The notes beneath the pieces are model-generated. The model did no database searches, had not been told where the DNA came from, and saw only the letters and a program-made list of their open reading frames with translations. From Candidatus Binatia bacterium (lineage in GTDB: Bacteria > Desulfobacterota > Binatia > Bin18), in assembly GCA_951812575.1 (NCBI GenBank), contig OX638322.1, positions 3,538,501 through 3,602,500 on the forward strand: DNA of 64,000 bases, written 5' to 3'. Position numbers and translations under genes: made by a program. Shown here in pieces: positions 44,463 through 50,899 of this stretch. The first letter of the stretch is position 1. Every line of letters begins with the position of its first letter.

Positions 44463-44723
44463 TTACTCCACAAAGTGTCCGATGTCGAGTGTAATAAACC
44501 GATAGCCCAGAGCTTTGCCATGTTGAATCAACGGTTCACGGATGGTCTCTTCGAGTAAACGCGGACAATCCGCTGCCGGGGCCATAATGCAGACCATGTC
44601 TCCGTCCACCCGAACAGGGTAGGCTGGAAAGCCAAGTTCACGAAATATCTCGACCCAGGCCGCGGACGGATTGTCTTGGTCCGCTTTCCGAGGCTGGATC
44701 GGGTCTGGATTCTGATCCTTCAT
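44463..44723 (-). CDS. Stand-alone LarE C-terminal-like domain protein
   Basis: This 86-aa protein, from ATG 44723, contains FRELGFPAYPVRVDGDMVCI, LLEETIREPLIQHGKALGYR and FITLDIGHFVE. The pattern (RELGF, VRVdGD, short helix, aLGYRFiTLDi) is that of the small C-terminal domain of the nickel-pincer sulfur transferase LarE, which follows the ATP-pyrophosphatase domain. No such domain or any lar gene is present here. A longer in-frame stretch to 45125 is the antisense of the HAD gene and is not coding. It is divergent from the HAD gene. Function unknown. Confidence 0.68.
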   Translation of the reverse strand: MKDQNPDPIQPRKADQDNPSAAWVEIFRELGFPAYPVRVDGDMVCIMAPAADCPRLLEETIREPLIQHGKALGYRFITLDIGHFVE

Positions 44724-44786
44724 GCCAGAGAGTGTACTACAAAACAGGCAACGAATGAATTGCGTGTTGGAGAAAGTGGGGGAAGG

Positions 44787-45455
44787 ATGGCAGACGCTGG
44801 CGTTATCTTCGATTTGGATGGGGTGCTGATTGACTCTGAGGGGCTGTACTACCGCGCGTATAGCGAAGTGCTCAAGCCGTATGGCGTCAGCGTGACCCAA
44901 CGCGAATATGAGGAGTACTGGATCGCCCAGGGAATCGGACCCGAATACATCGTAGAAAAGCACAAATTGCCGGTCGCGCCGGACACCTTGCGCCAGCTTC
45001 GCTCGCCCATTTTTCTTCAGTTGTTGAAAACGGAAGCTACGCTCATGCCCTATGTGGAGGAGACTCTCACCCGGTTGTCTCAGCACTTTGGACTGACCGT
45101 TGCAACCAACAGCCGGCGTGAACACTTAGACTTCGTCCTGAGGCGGTTTGGCCTCGACCGATTTTTCGATCACACGATCGCGCGCCAGGATTACGAACGG
45201 GCGAAACCCGAGCCGGATGCCTTCTTAGCCGCGGCAAAAAGGCTCGGCTTGGCCCGAGAGCGGTGCGTGGTCGTGGAAGACACGTATCGCGGCGTCACCG
45301 CGGCTTCCAGAGCTGGCATTGCCTGTATCGCCGTCCCGAACGCATATACCCAAAACAACGATTTTAGTCAGGCGGCTCTCGTCCTGTCCAACCTCGGAGA
45401 AGTGACGCCCGAGGTGGTGCGGGCGTTCACAGATTGGTCAGTCCCCAAGCCGTAA
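44787..45455 (+). CDS. HAD superfamily phosphatase/mutase (beta-PGM-like)
   Basis: This 222-aa HAD-IA protein has motif I GVIFDLDGVLIDSEG, a helical cap (about 20-85), motif II VATNSRREHLDF, motif III Lys in AKPEPDAFLAAAK and motif IV VVVEDTYRGVTAASRAG. Such enzymes are phosphoglycolate phosphatases, beta-phosphoglucomutases or sugar phosphatases. GGGGGAAGG precedes the ATG at 44787. An open extension upstream to 44676 overlaps the divergent gene and is not conserved. Confidence 0.87.
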   Translation: MADAGVIFDLDGVLIDSEGLYYRAYSEVLKPYGVSVTQREYEEYWIAQGIGPEYIVEKHKLPVAPDTLRQLRSPIFLQLLKTEATLMPYVEETLTRLSQHFGLTVATNSRREHLDFVLRRFGLDRFFDHTIARQDYERAKPEPDAFLAAAKRLGLARERCVVVEDTYRGVTAASRAGIACIAVPNAYTQNNDFSQAALVLSNLGEVTPEVVRAFTDWSVPKP

Positions 45456-45734
45456 CAGAGCCTTTTCCACAATCGCACTGAGACTCGTATTCTCTAACTC
45501 TGCGCGTTTCTTTGCTTTCTCTCTGACAGGAGCAGAAACATACACCTGAAGACGAACATGTCCTTGGGGCTTTCGTCCAGCGCCGGGGCGTATGCCACCA
45601 TGTTGGTTAGGACGGGTGGCTTGAGATGTATCAAAATAGTCAAGAACGCTTTCTCCTGCGTCAAACTTTTCTTCAAGATTTGCCGCGCTCGTCAATTTTG
45701 CCGATTTCCTTTTCGTAGAGTGTTCGTTCTTCAT
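45438..45734 (-). CDS. RHH-like antitoxin partner of BrnT
   Basis: This 98-aa protein has a flexible N-terminal half and a GGIRPGAGRKPQ linker. It ends in a C-terminal ribbon-helix-helix-like unit: VRLQVYVSAPVREKAKKRA followed by TSLSAIVEKALLRL. AGGAGG lies seven bases before the ATG at 45734, and its start overlaps the end of BrnT by 62 bp. BrnT is normally paired with BrnA; this sequence does not show the usual BrnA pattern and looks more like a CopG-type partner. It overlaps the convergent HAD gene by 18 bp. Confidence 0.75.
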   Translation of the reverse strand: MKNEHSTKRKSAKLTSAANLEEKFDAGESVLDYFDTSQATRPNQHGGIRPGAGRKPQGHVRLQVYVSAPVREKAKKRAELENTSLSAIVEKALLRLGD

Positions 45735-45966
45735 ATCGGGACCTCCTGACGCTAATAATACGAATGGTCTGCTTGCGTACCGTGTATATTGCCGTCCAAT
45801 ACGTATACCCAATTTTTCCGATAGCAATCCGACGAGATTCACTCGGATATTTTGAGGGAAGATCAAGGAGGTTTTCATCTTGCCACAATTCCTGAGCTGT
45901 CTCGAAGTCAATGCCATGCTTCTCTTCATTGACGGCACTCTTGTCTTTATTCCATTCAAAGGGCAC
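45673..45966 (-). CDS. brnT: BrnT-family toxin
   Basis: This 97-aa protein has BrnT landmarks: FEWNKDKSAVNEEKHGIDF at the start, WQDENLLDLPSKYPSE, YTYWTAIYTVRKQTIRIISV and RRSRYEE at the end. BrnT is a ribonuclease toxin with a RelE-like fold. I used the GTG at 45966 (VPFEW), just downstream of a TATAAT box. The frame is open to a TTG at 46026, but that extension runs through a palindromic operator candidate and is not BrnT-like. If the TATAAT box is used, the mRNA would be nearly leaderless. Confidence 0.8.
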   Translation of the reverse strand: MPFEWNKDKSAVNEEKHGIDFETAQELWQDENLLDLPSKYPSESRRIAIGKIGYTYWTAIYTVRKQTIRIISVRRSRYEERTLYEKEIGKIDERGKS

Positions 45967-45972
45967 TTGGGC

Positions 45973-46016
45973 ATTATATGCACTTTTTGAAAAATAGCTA
46001 TATCTTTCAAAAAGTG
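45973..46016 (-). promoter_or_regulatory. Candidate brnT promoter and 12-bp palindromic operator
   Basis: CACTTTTTGAAA (45981-45992) and its exact complement TTTCAAAAAGTG (46005-46016) form a perfect 12-bp inverted repeat with a 12-base spacer. Directly downstream on the minus strand is a consensus TATAAT (45973-45978), six bases before the GTG at 45966. The palindrome covers the -35/spacer area, the usual place for an antitoxin to bind and autoregulate; binding is inferred. Confidence 0.75.
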
Positions 46017-46149
46017 GGTGAGCCAAGGCGATGAGTTTGCCAGCTATTATAAAGCGACAGAAAGGAGAATCTCTTTCCCGGACGCAGCTTTTCCTTTATT
46101 GTAGCCCCTCAACAGTGCAGGGGAAGCGCGCACCAAAGGAGGACGATGC

Positions 46150-47025
46150 ATGACGGCCCAGGAATCAAACTCGGACGCGAAACAGTTTACGGATCAATAC
46201 GTTCAGGCGAACGGACTGCGGTTTCATTATCTCGACTGGGGCAGTCCGGAAAAGCCGCCATTAGTCCTGCTGCATGGAGTAGGGCAGACCTGTCATACCT
46301 GGGATTTGTTTGCGGCGGCCATGGCTGACCATTTTCACGTCATGGCTTTCGATCAGCGTGGCCATGGGGATACGGACTGGGCTGCCGATAAGGACTATTC
46401 ACGCGCCAGCATGGTCGAGGATGCGAATGCCTTCACTGACGCCCTCGGTCTGGAGCATTTTTTCTTGACCGGCATGTCGATGGGGGGAGCAAACTCGCTC
46501 GCCTTCACCGCGAAACATCCCGACAAAGTCGAAGCCCTGGTCGTCGTGGATGTTGGCCCGCGAGTGGAGCCCAAAGGCGTCAAGCATATCCGTGACTTTA
46601 TGAAGAACTACCGTGAGTTTGACTCTCTGGATCAGGCGGCAGAGGTGATCCATCGGTTTAATCCAAGGCGTCCGCTCGAAGTCATCCGCAAATATACGGT
46701 GGTGTATAATCTCAAAGAGACTCCGGAGGGCAAGTGGACCTGGAAATACGATACGTATTTCAGCGACGGCCACCGTAAGGTTGATGTCAAACAGATGCAG
46801 GAGGAACTGTCTGCGGCGGTCAAGAAAATCCAATGTCCGACCTTGGTAGTCAAGGGCGGCGAGAGCGATGTCTTCTCCCTGGATGGCGCACGGGACCTGC
46901 AAGAACTGATTCCTGGTTCGGAATTTGCCCTCGTACCCAAGGCTGGTCATTCTGTCATGGGAGATAATCCGCAGGGGTTTGAGTCAGCGGTCCGCGGGTT
47001 TTATGAGAAAAAGGGGTATTTGTAG
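46150..47025 (+). CDS. Alpha/beta hydrolase
   Basis: This 291-aa alpha/beta-hydrolase has the oxyanion HGVGQTCHTW, a nucleophile elbow GMSMGGANSLAF (Ser), DVGPRVEPKG and a C-terminal GHSVMGDNP (His). The acid is probably the Asp in the VVKGGESDVFSLDGARDL strand-7 segment. It is cytoplasmic. GGAGG lies eight bases before the ATG at 46150. It leads an operon with an SDR and a HisN-like phosphatase. Substrate (C-C or ester) unknown. Confidence 0.87.
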   Translation: MTAQESNSDAKQFTDQYVQANGLRFHYLDWGSPEKPPLVLLHGVGQTCHTWDLFAAAMADHFHVMAFDQRGHGDTDWAADKDYSRASMVEDANAFTDALGLEHFFLTGMSMGGANSLAFTAKHPDKVEALVVVDVGPRVEPKGVKHIRDFMKNYREFDSLDQAAEVIHRFNPRRPLEVIRKYTVVYNLKETPEGKWTWKYDTYFSDGHRKVDVKQMQEELSAAVKKIQCPTLVVKGGESDVFSLDGARDLQELIPGSEFALVPKAGHSVMGDNPQGFESAVRGFYEKKGYL

Positions 47026-47066
47026 GCCACCCAAGAGACGCGACCAGAACGCATGAGGAGAGATAT

Positions 47067-47858
47067 ATGGATCTCGGTCTCAAGGATAAAGTTGTCATTG
47101 TCGGTGGTGCCAGTAAGGGTATTGGTCGGGCGACCGCATTGGCGTTTGCCAAAGAGGGGGCAAAAGTCGTCATCTGCGCCCGTAACCCGGAACTCTTGGA
47201 CCAGGCTGCGCGCGAGATGCAGGGTGAGACAGGAGCCGAGGTATTAGCCGTAGCCGGAGACCTCGCCCAAGCCGAAGCAGCCGAAAGGCTGGTCGATGAG
47301 ACGGTTGCCAAATTCGGCACCGTTCACGTCCTCGTGCCGAATACCGGCGGCCCGCCATTGGGCGGCTTTGGAGACATGGATGATGCCGCCTGGGAGCAGG
47401 CTTTTGCGCTCAATTTTCTCAGCACCGTCCGGCTGATCCGCAAAGCGCTGCCCTATATGCAGCAGCAGCGTTGGGGCCGTATTGTCAGCGTCATGTCCAT
47501 GTCGGTCAAAGAGCCGCTTGACGGTCTCATCCTGTCGAACGGGGTGCGTCCAGCCGTGGTCGGCATGGCAAAGACGCTGTCGCGCGAGGTTGGCAAGTAT
47601 AATATCACGGTCAACACGGTCTTACCCGGCCGTATTCTCACCGACCGCCTCACCGGGGCGCTGGCCATCCGGGCCGAAAAGGCCGGCATCTCCCTGGAAC
47701 AGGCCCTGGAGGAGGGGGGGAAAGACGTGCCGCTCGGCCGGATTGGCGAGCCGCTGGAAATGGCCAACGGTATTGTCTTTCTGGCCTCGGAGGCGGCCAG
47801 TTATATTACGGGTACGAGCCTTCAGATTGATGGTGGCGCGGTTCGGGGGCTGCTCTAG
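47067..47858 (+). CDS. SDR-family protein lacking the catalytic Tyr-Lys pair
   Basis: This 263-aa short-chain dehydrogenase-fold protein has the cofactor loop VGGASKGIGRATALAF and NTGG in the NNAG position. At the active site, where classical SDRs have Ser-x12-Tyr-x3-Lys, it reads SMSVKEPLDGLILSNGVRPA: Ser is kept, but the Tyr position is Ser and the Lys position is Arg. Such SNxxR members exist as a recognisable subgroup and are annotated as oxoacyl-ACP reductases, but catalysis by the usual relay is doubtful. It lies 41 bp after the hydrolase gene and is followed almost directly by the HisN gene. Confidence 0.86.
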   Translation: MDLGLKDKVVIVGGASKGIGRATALAFAKEGAKVVICARNPELLDQAAREMQGETGAEVLAVAGDLAQAEAAERLVDETVAKFGTVHVLVPNTGGPPLGGFGDMDDAAWEQAFALNFLSTVRLIRKALPYMQQQRWGRIVSVMSMSVKEPLDGLILSNGVRPAVVGMAKTLSREVGKYNITVNTVLPGRILTDRLTGALAIRAEKAGISLEQALEEGGKDVPLGRIGEPLEMANGIVFLASEAASYITGTSLQIDGGAVRGLL

Positions 47859-47859
47859 C

Positions 47860-48618
47860 GTGGACCCTGTCCTGCACGCCGCGGTAACCGCCGCGCATGC
47901 CGCTGGCGATATTGCCCTGCGCTATTTCAAAACCAATCTGACGGTTGAGCTGAAAGCTGATCGTACCCCCGTCACCAGAGCCGACCGGGAGTGTGAGGCG
48001 CGCATTATCGACGTGCTGCACACGCACTTCCCGGATCATGGCTTTCTGGGCGAAGAACTCGGTGAGCAGCCGGGCAACACATCCGCCCGGTGGATTATCG
48101 ACCCGATTGACGGCACCAAAAATTTTATTCGCGGAATCCCTTTTTTTGCTACACTGATTGCTCTTGAAGAAGACGGGGAAATCACTGCCGGCGTGATGTA
48201 CGCACCAGCCCTTGACGACCTGCTGTATGCCCAGAAAGGGCAGGGCACCTTTGCCAATGGCAAACAGGTGTCTGTCTCGGAGGTCGCCCAACTGCAGGAG
48301 GCTATGCTGATTCATGGCGGTCTGAATGACCTGAAAGCCCGGCCGTGCTGGCAACCTTTTTTGCGCTTAATTGACGCGACTGCTCGACAGCGAGGCTTTG
48401 GGGATGCGTTAGGACACAGTCTGGTAGCGAAGGGACTGGCCGAGGTCGCCCTGGAGCCGGAGATCAAGCCCTGGGACGTGGCGGCAACCAAGATTCTGAT
48501 CGCCGAAGCGGGCGGGCGGTTCTCCGATTTTGCCGGCACACCGTCTATTTACACCGGTGACGCAGTGATCTCGAACGGACGGCTGCACGACGAGGTCGTC
48601 CAACTGCTGCAAGGCTGA
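47860..48618 (+). CDS. hisN: Inositol-monophosphatase family, histidinol-phosphatase-like
   Basis: This 252-aa Mg-dependent phosphatase has the IMPase signatures GEELG (metal Glu), WIIDPIDGTKNFIRGIPFFA and KPWDVAATKILIAEAGG. The variation NFIRGIPFFATLIAL is typical of the histidinol-phosphatase (HisN) branch. The start is GTG at 47860, one base past the SDR stop, so translation is coupled. A longer frame running back into the SDR gene is an out-of-frame shadow. If HisN, it completes histidine synthesis; broader inositol or nucleotide phosphatase activity cannot be excluded. Confidence 0.85.
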   Translation: MDPVLHAAVTAAHAAGDIALRYFKTNLTVELKADRTPVTRADRECEARIIDVLHTHFPDHGFLGEELGEQPGNTSARWIIDPIDGTKNFIRGIPFFATLIALEEDGEITAGVMYAPALDDLLYAQKGQGTFANGKQVSVSEVAQLQEAMLIHGGLNDLKARPCWQPFLRLIDATARQRGFGDALGHSLVAKGLAEVALEPEIKPWDVAATKILIAEAGGRFSDFAGTPSIYTGDAVISNGRLHDEVVQLLQG

Positions 48619-48669
48619 GGGAGCCAGCATGGAGACAACGTCCCATGCTGGCCCAACGTGCCAAGACTA

Positions 48670-49788
48670 TTAAATACCGTAGAACGTCGCCGCGTTGGTG
48701 CCCAGAATCTTATCCACGGACTCCGTCGGTAAGGAGGAGAGGACATCCCGCGCCTTCTGGACCGGATCGACGAATCCTTCGGCGTGTGGGTAATCGGAGC
48801 CGATAAAGAAGCGGTCGTCGCCGGCAAACTGAACCATCAAGGGAAACATCTTTTCCTCCGGGTCACCGTTGACCCAGATATTACGGGCAAAATACTCGCT
48901 CGCCGGGCGTTTCATCTGTGAGGTGTGGCCCATGTACTGGTAGCGATAGTCCACCCGCTCCAGCCACTCGCCTATCCAGCCGACCATGGCCTCGATGGTC
49001 GCGACCCGCAGCTTGGGAAAGCGTTCAAACACGCCATCATACATCATGGCCGTCACGGCATGACGCGGGTCTTGGATGATGCTCATGGTCAGATACATAA
49101 AGCCAGGGTCGCGATCCCGAAACCACTCGCTGCCAGCATAGTTTTTATGACCGACGAGGTGGAGACCGATACTCAGGTCAAGGTCCTGGGCCGCGGCCCA
49201 GACCGGGTCGTACTCCGGTAAGCCAAAACTCTTGCCGTCAATGGGTGCGGCCGCCACAAAGATCGTCCGGCAGCCGAGCTTGGCGACGCGTTCCATTTCT
49301 CGCACGGCCAACTGCGGGTCACGGAGGGAGATGTGGGCTGCGGGGTAGAGACGATCCTTGTGTGAGTGGCACACCTCAAATGTCCAGGTGTTATACGCGC
49401 GGCAGTGGGCGTCGGCCAGATAGGGATCTTCTACCTCGCCCTCCCAGAACAGGCCGAGCGTCGGGTAGATGACCTGGCTGGCCATCTGCTCGTCATCCAG
49501 GAATTGCACCCGCTGGCCCATGTCTGACCACTCAGTACTGTAATAATGGTACCGGTCGAAGGAGTTCAGGTCCTTGCCTTGTTCCTTTTGGCCGTAGCCG
49601 GCAACCGCGCTCAGAAATTGTTCGACATCGAAGATCTGCATGGGTTTCTCATTGACCAGAAACTTTTTTTCCCCGCTCACCCGGTCGGTTTCAATCTGCA
49701 TCGCCTGCTCGCGGTAGGTGGGATCAATATAGCGTTGGAAAAGGTCCAACGGTTCGAGAAAATGGGCATCTCCATCAATGACTCGCAT
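48670..49788 (-). CDS. Amidohydrolase_2 family metal-dependent hydrolase
   Basis: This 372-aa TIM-barrel protein opens with RVIDGDAHFLEP, whose D-x-H is the first metal motif. It shows LGLFWEGEVEDPYLADAHCRAYNTW, SIGLHLVGHK (metal His) and a C-terminal GSDYPHAEGFVDP with the metal Asp. Members include decarboxylases and hydrolases of aromatic or carbonyl compounds. AAGGAGA lies eight bases ahead of the ATG. It is divergent from the selenoprotein gene (147 bp apart). Specific reaction not assignable. Confidence 0.87.
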   Translation of the reverse strand: MRVIDGDAHFLEPLDLFQRYIDPTYREQAMQIETDRVSGEKKFLVNEKPMQIFDVEQFLSAVAGYGQKEQGKDLNSFDRYHYYSTEWSDMGQRVQFLDDEQMASQVIYPTLGLFWEGEVEDPYLADAHCRAYNTWTFEVCHSHKDRLYPAAHISLRDPQLAVREMERVAKLGCRTIFVAAAPIDGKSFGLPEYDPVWAAAQDLDLSIGLHLVGHKNYAGSEWFRDRDPGFMYLTMSIIQDPRHAVTAMMYDGVFERFPKLRVATIEAMVGWIGEWLERVDYRYQYMGHTSQMKRPASEYFARNIWVNGDPEEKMFPLMVQFAGDDRFFIGSDYPHAEGFVDPVQKARDVLSSLPTESVDKILGTNAATFYGI

Positions 49789-49935
49789 GACTCGTTCTCC
49801 TTACTGTGATGCGGTATCTGGTGTTTTTATGGTGGTACTGCTGTTTTGGGGAAAATGCAAGGGAATTGGACCGGCCCCTGGCCGGCACAGCCTGTTTCGG
49901 ATAGAACTGGGGCAGTACAACAGGGGGATAACCGT

Positions 49936-50556
49936 ATGGATACACCAATTGAAATCATCGAGTTCTCGGACTATCTGTGACCGTGGTGTTTCCCGGCCGC
50001 GGAGCGGCTTCGCAAGATCAAGGAACGCTTTGGTGATCGAGTCAGTGTCAAATGGCATCCCTTTGCCCTCCGTCCGCACTATGAGGCCTCTCCGTTTCAG
50101 TTTAAGGACAGCTATGTGGAGCAGGCCTGGCGTAAGGCGTCAGCCCTGGCCGAACCGGACGGTCTGGAATATTCCATGTGGCCGCACGCCGAATTCCCGC
50201 GCTGGAGCATGCCTGGACTGGAAGCCGGTACGGCCGCCCAGCGTCAGGGCGAAGACGCTTTCCTCCGCTTTCACTCAGGACTCTTCCGAGCCTTTTTTAT
50301 CGAGAACAAGAGTCTGATTGAAAAAGAGACCTGCGTGGAGGTTGCCCGGCAGGCAGGCCTCGATATGAACGCCTTTCTGAACGATATCGCAGATACCACC
50401 CTCCAAGACCAGGTGCGTCAGCAATGTGAAGACGCGATGAATACGTATTTCGTGAGTGCAGTGCCGACCGTCCTGATTGGCGGGAAACGACGCCAAATCG
50501 GCATGGTACCGGCCGCAACCTATCTGGAAGACCTGGCGACGCTGGGCGTCACATAA
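49936..50556 (+). CDS. Selenocysteine-containing DsbA-family thiol oxidoreductase
   Basis: Translated through an in-frame TGA, this is a 206-aa DsbA/FrnE-like thioredoxin-fold protein. ATG 49936 starts MDTPIEIIEFSDYL, then TGA (codon 15, 49978-49980), then PWCFPAAERLRKI. The TGA stands exactly at the first Cys of the CPWC active site (Cys18 being the second), giving UPWC. The body has KWHPFALRPHY, a helical insertion (about 60-150) and cis-Pro loop VSAVPTVLIGG at about 175-185. A hairpin placed 15-21 bases after the TGA matches the bacterial SECIS geometry. No signal peptide, so it is cytoplasmic. A nonsense mutation is the alternative, but the position and downstream conservation argue for Sec. 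The stop is TAA at 50554-50556. Confidence 0.86.
49978..50009 (+). promoter_or_regulatory. UGA codon and candidate bacterial SECIS hairpin
   Basis: After the TGA at 49978-49980, GGCCGC (49995-50000) pairs with GCGGCT (50004-50009; one G-U) around a GGA loop. The loop starts 21 bases after the UGA and has G in its first two positions, which fits the published bacterial SECIS pattern (apical loop about 16-37 bases away). SelB binding is inferred. Confidence 0.7.
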
Positions 50557-50565
50557 AGGCGCTGT

Positions 50566-50820
50566 ATGGCAGAAAAAGACGAGCATACGTTCAATCTACG
50601 CTTCTCCCTGAGCACGGACATTCCTTCCGAGGCCTGGGACGATGAAGATTTTGAGGGGGACGAATGGCTGAACGAATGGGAAAGAGAAGTAAAGCCAGGT
50701 CTGGTCCGGGAAGTGTTTACGTACTTACGCCAGTTTGCCGGCTGGAACTGTCATATTCGCAATCGAGGGGTTTCTCCGCTTGATGAAATTGAAATCGTGA
50801 TGCGCAAAGAGGGCGGGTAG
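50566..50820 (+). CDS. Small acidic protein, unknown
   Basis: This 84-aa protein has a strongly acidic N-terminal half (DIPSEAWDDEDFEGDEW) and a C-terminal part with predicted alpha/beta character (LVREVFTYLRQFAGWNCHIR). It holds one Cys. I do not recognise a family. It starts 9 bp after the selenoprotein stop and ends 33 bp before a bidirectional terminator, so the two genes form a short operon. A substrate, partner or regulator role for the oxidoreductase is possible but unsupported. Confidence 0.7.
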   Translation: MAEKDEHTFNLRFSLSTDIPSEAWDDEDFEGDEWLNEWEREVKPGLVREVFTYLRQFAGWNCHIRNRGVSPLDEIEIVMRKEGG

Positions 50821-50846
50821 GGCGGTTGCTCAGTTAACGGACCCAT

Positions 50847-50881
50847 AAAAAAAGGGCAGGCATAACGCCTGCCCTTTTTTT
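50847..50881. terminator. Bidirectional intrinsic terminator
   Basis: GGGCAGGC (50854-50861) and GCCTGCCC (50867-50874) pair around a five-base loop. Seven A residues precede and seven T residues follow, so it can end both the selenoprotein operon (+) and the ThDP gene (-). Confidence 0.95.
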
Positions 50882-50899
50882 GGATTGGCAATTCTTTCC

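Noticed and set aside
44724..45125. Upstream extension of the LarE-tail protein
   Set aside because: It is antisense to the HAD gene and carries no recognisable sequence of its own.
47482..48618. A 378-residue open frame that starts inside the SDR gene and ends with the HisN gene
   Set aside because: Its first part is the out-of-frame shadow of the SDR; the true phosphatase begins at the GTG at 47860.
50116..50556. A separate 146-aa protein starting at the internal ATG 50116
   Set aside because: It is the tail of the DsbA-family selenoprotein; DsbA homology continues upstream across the TGA.
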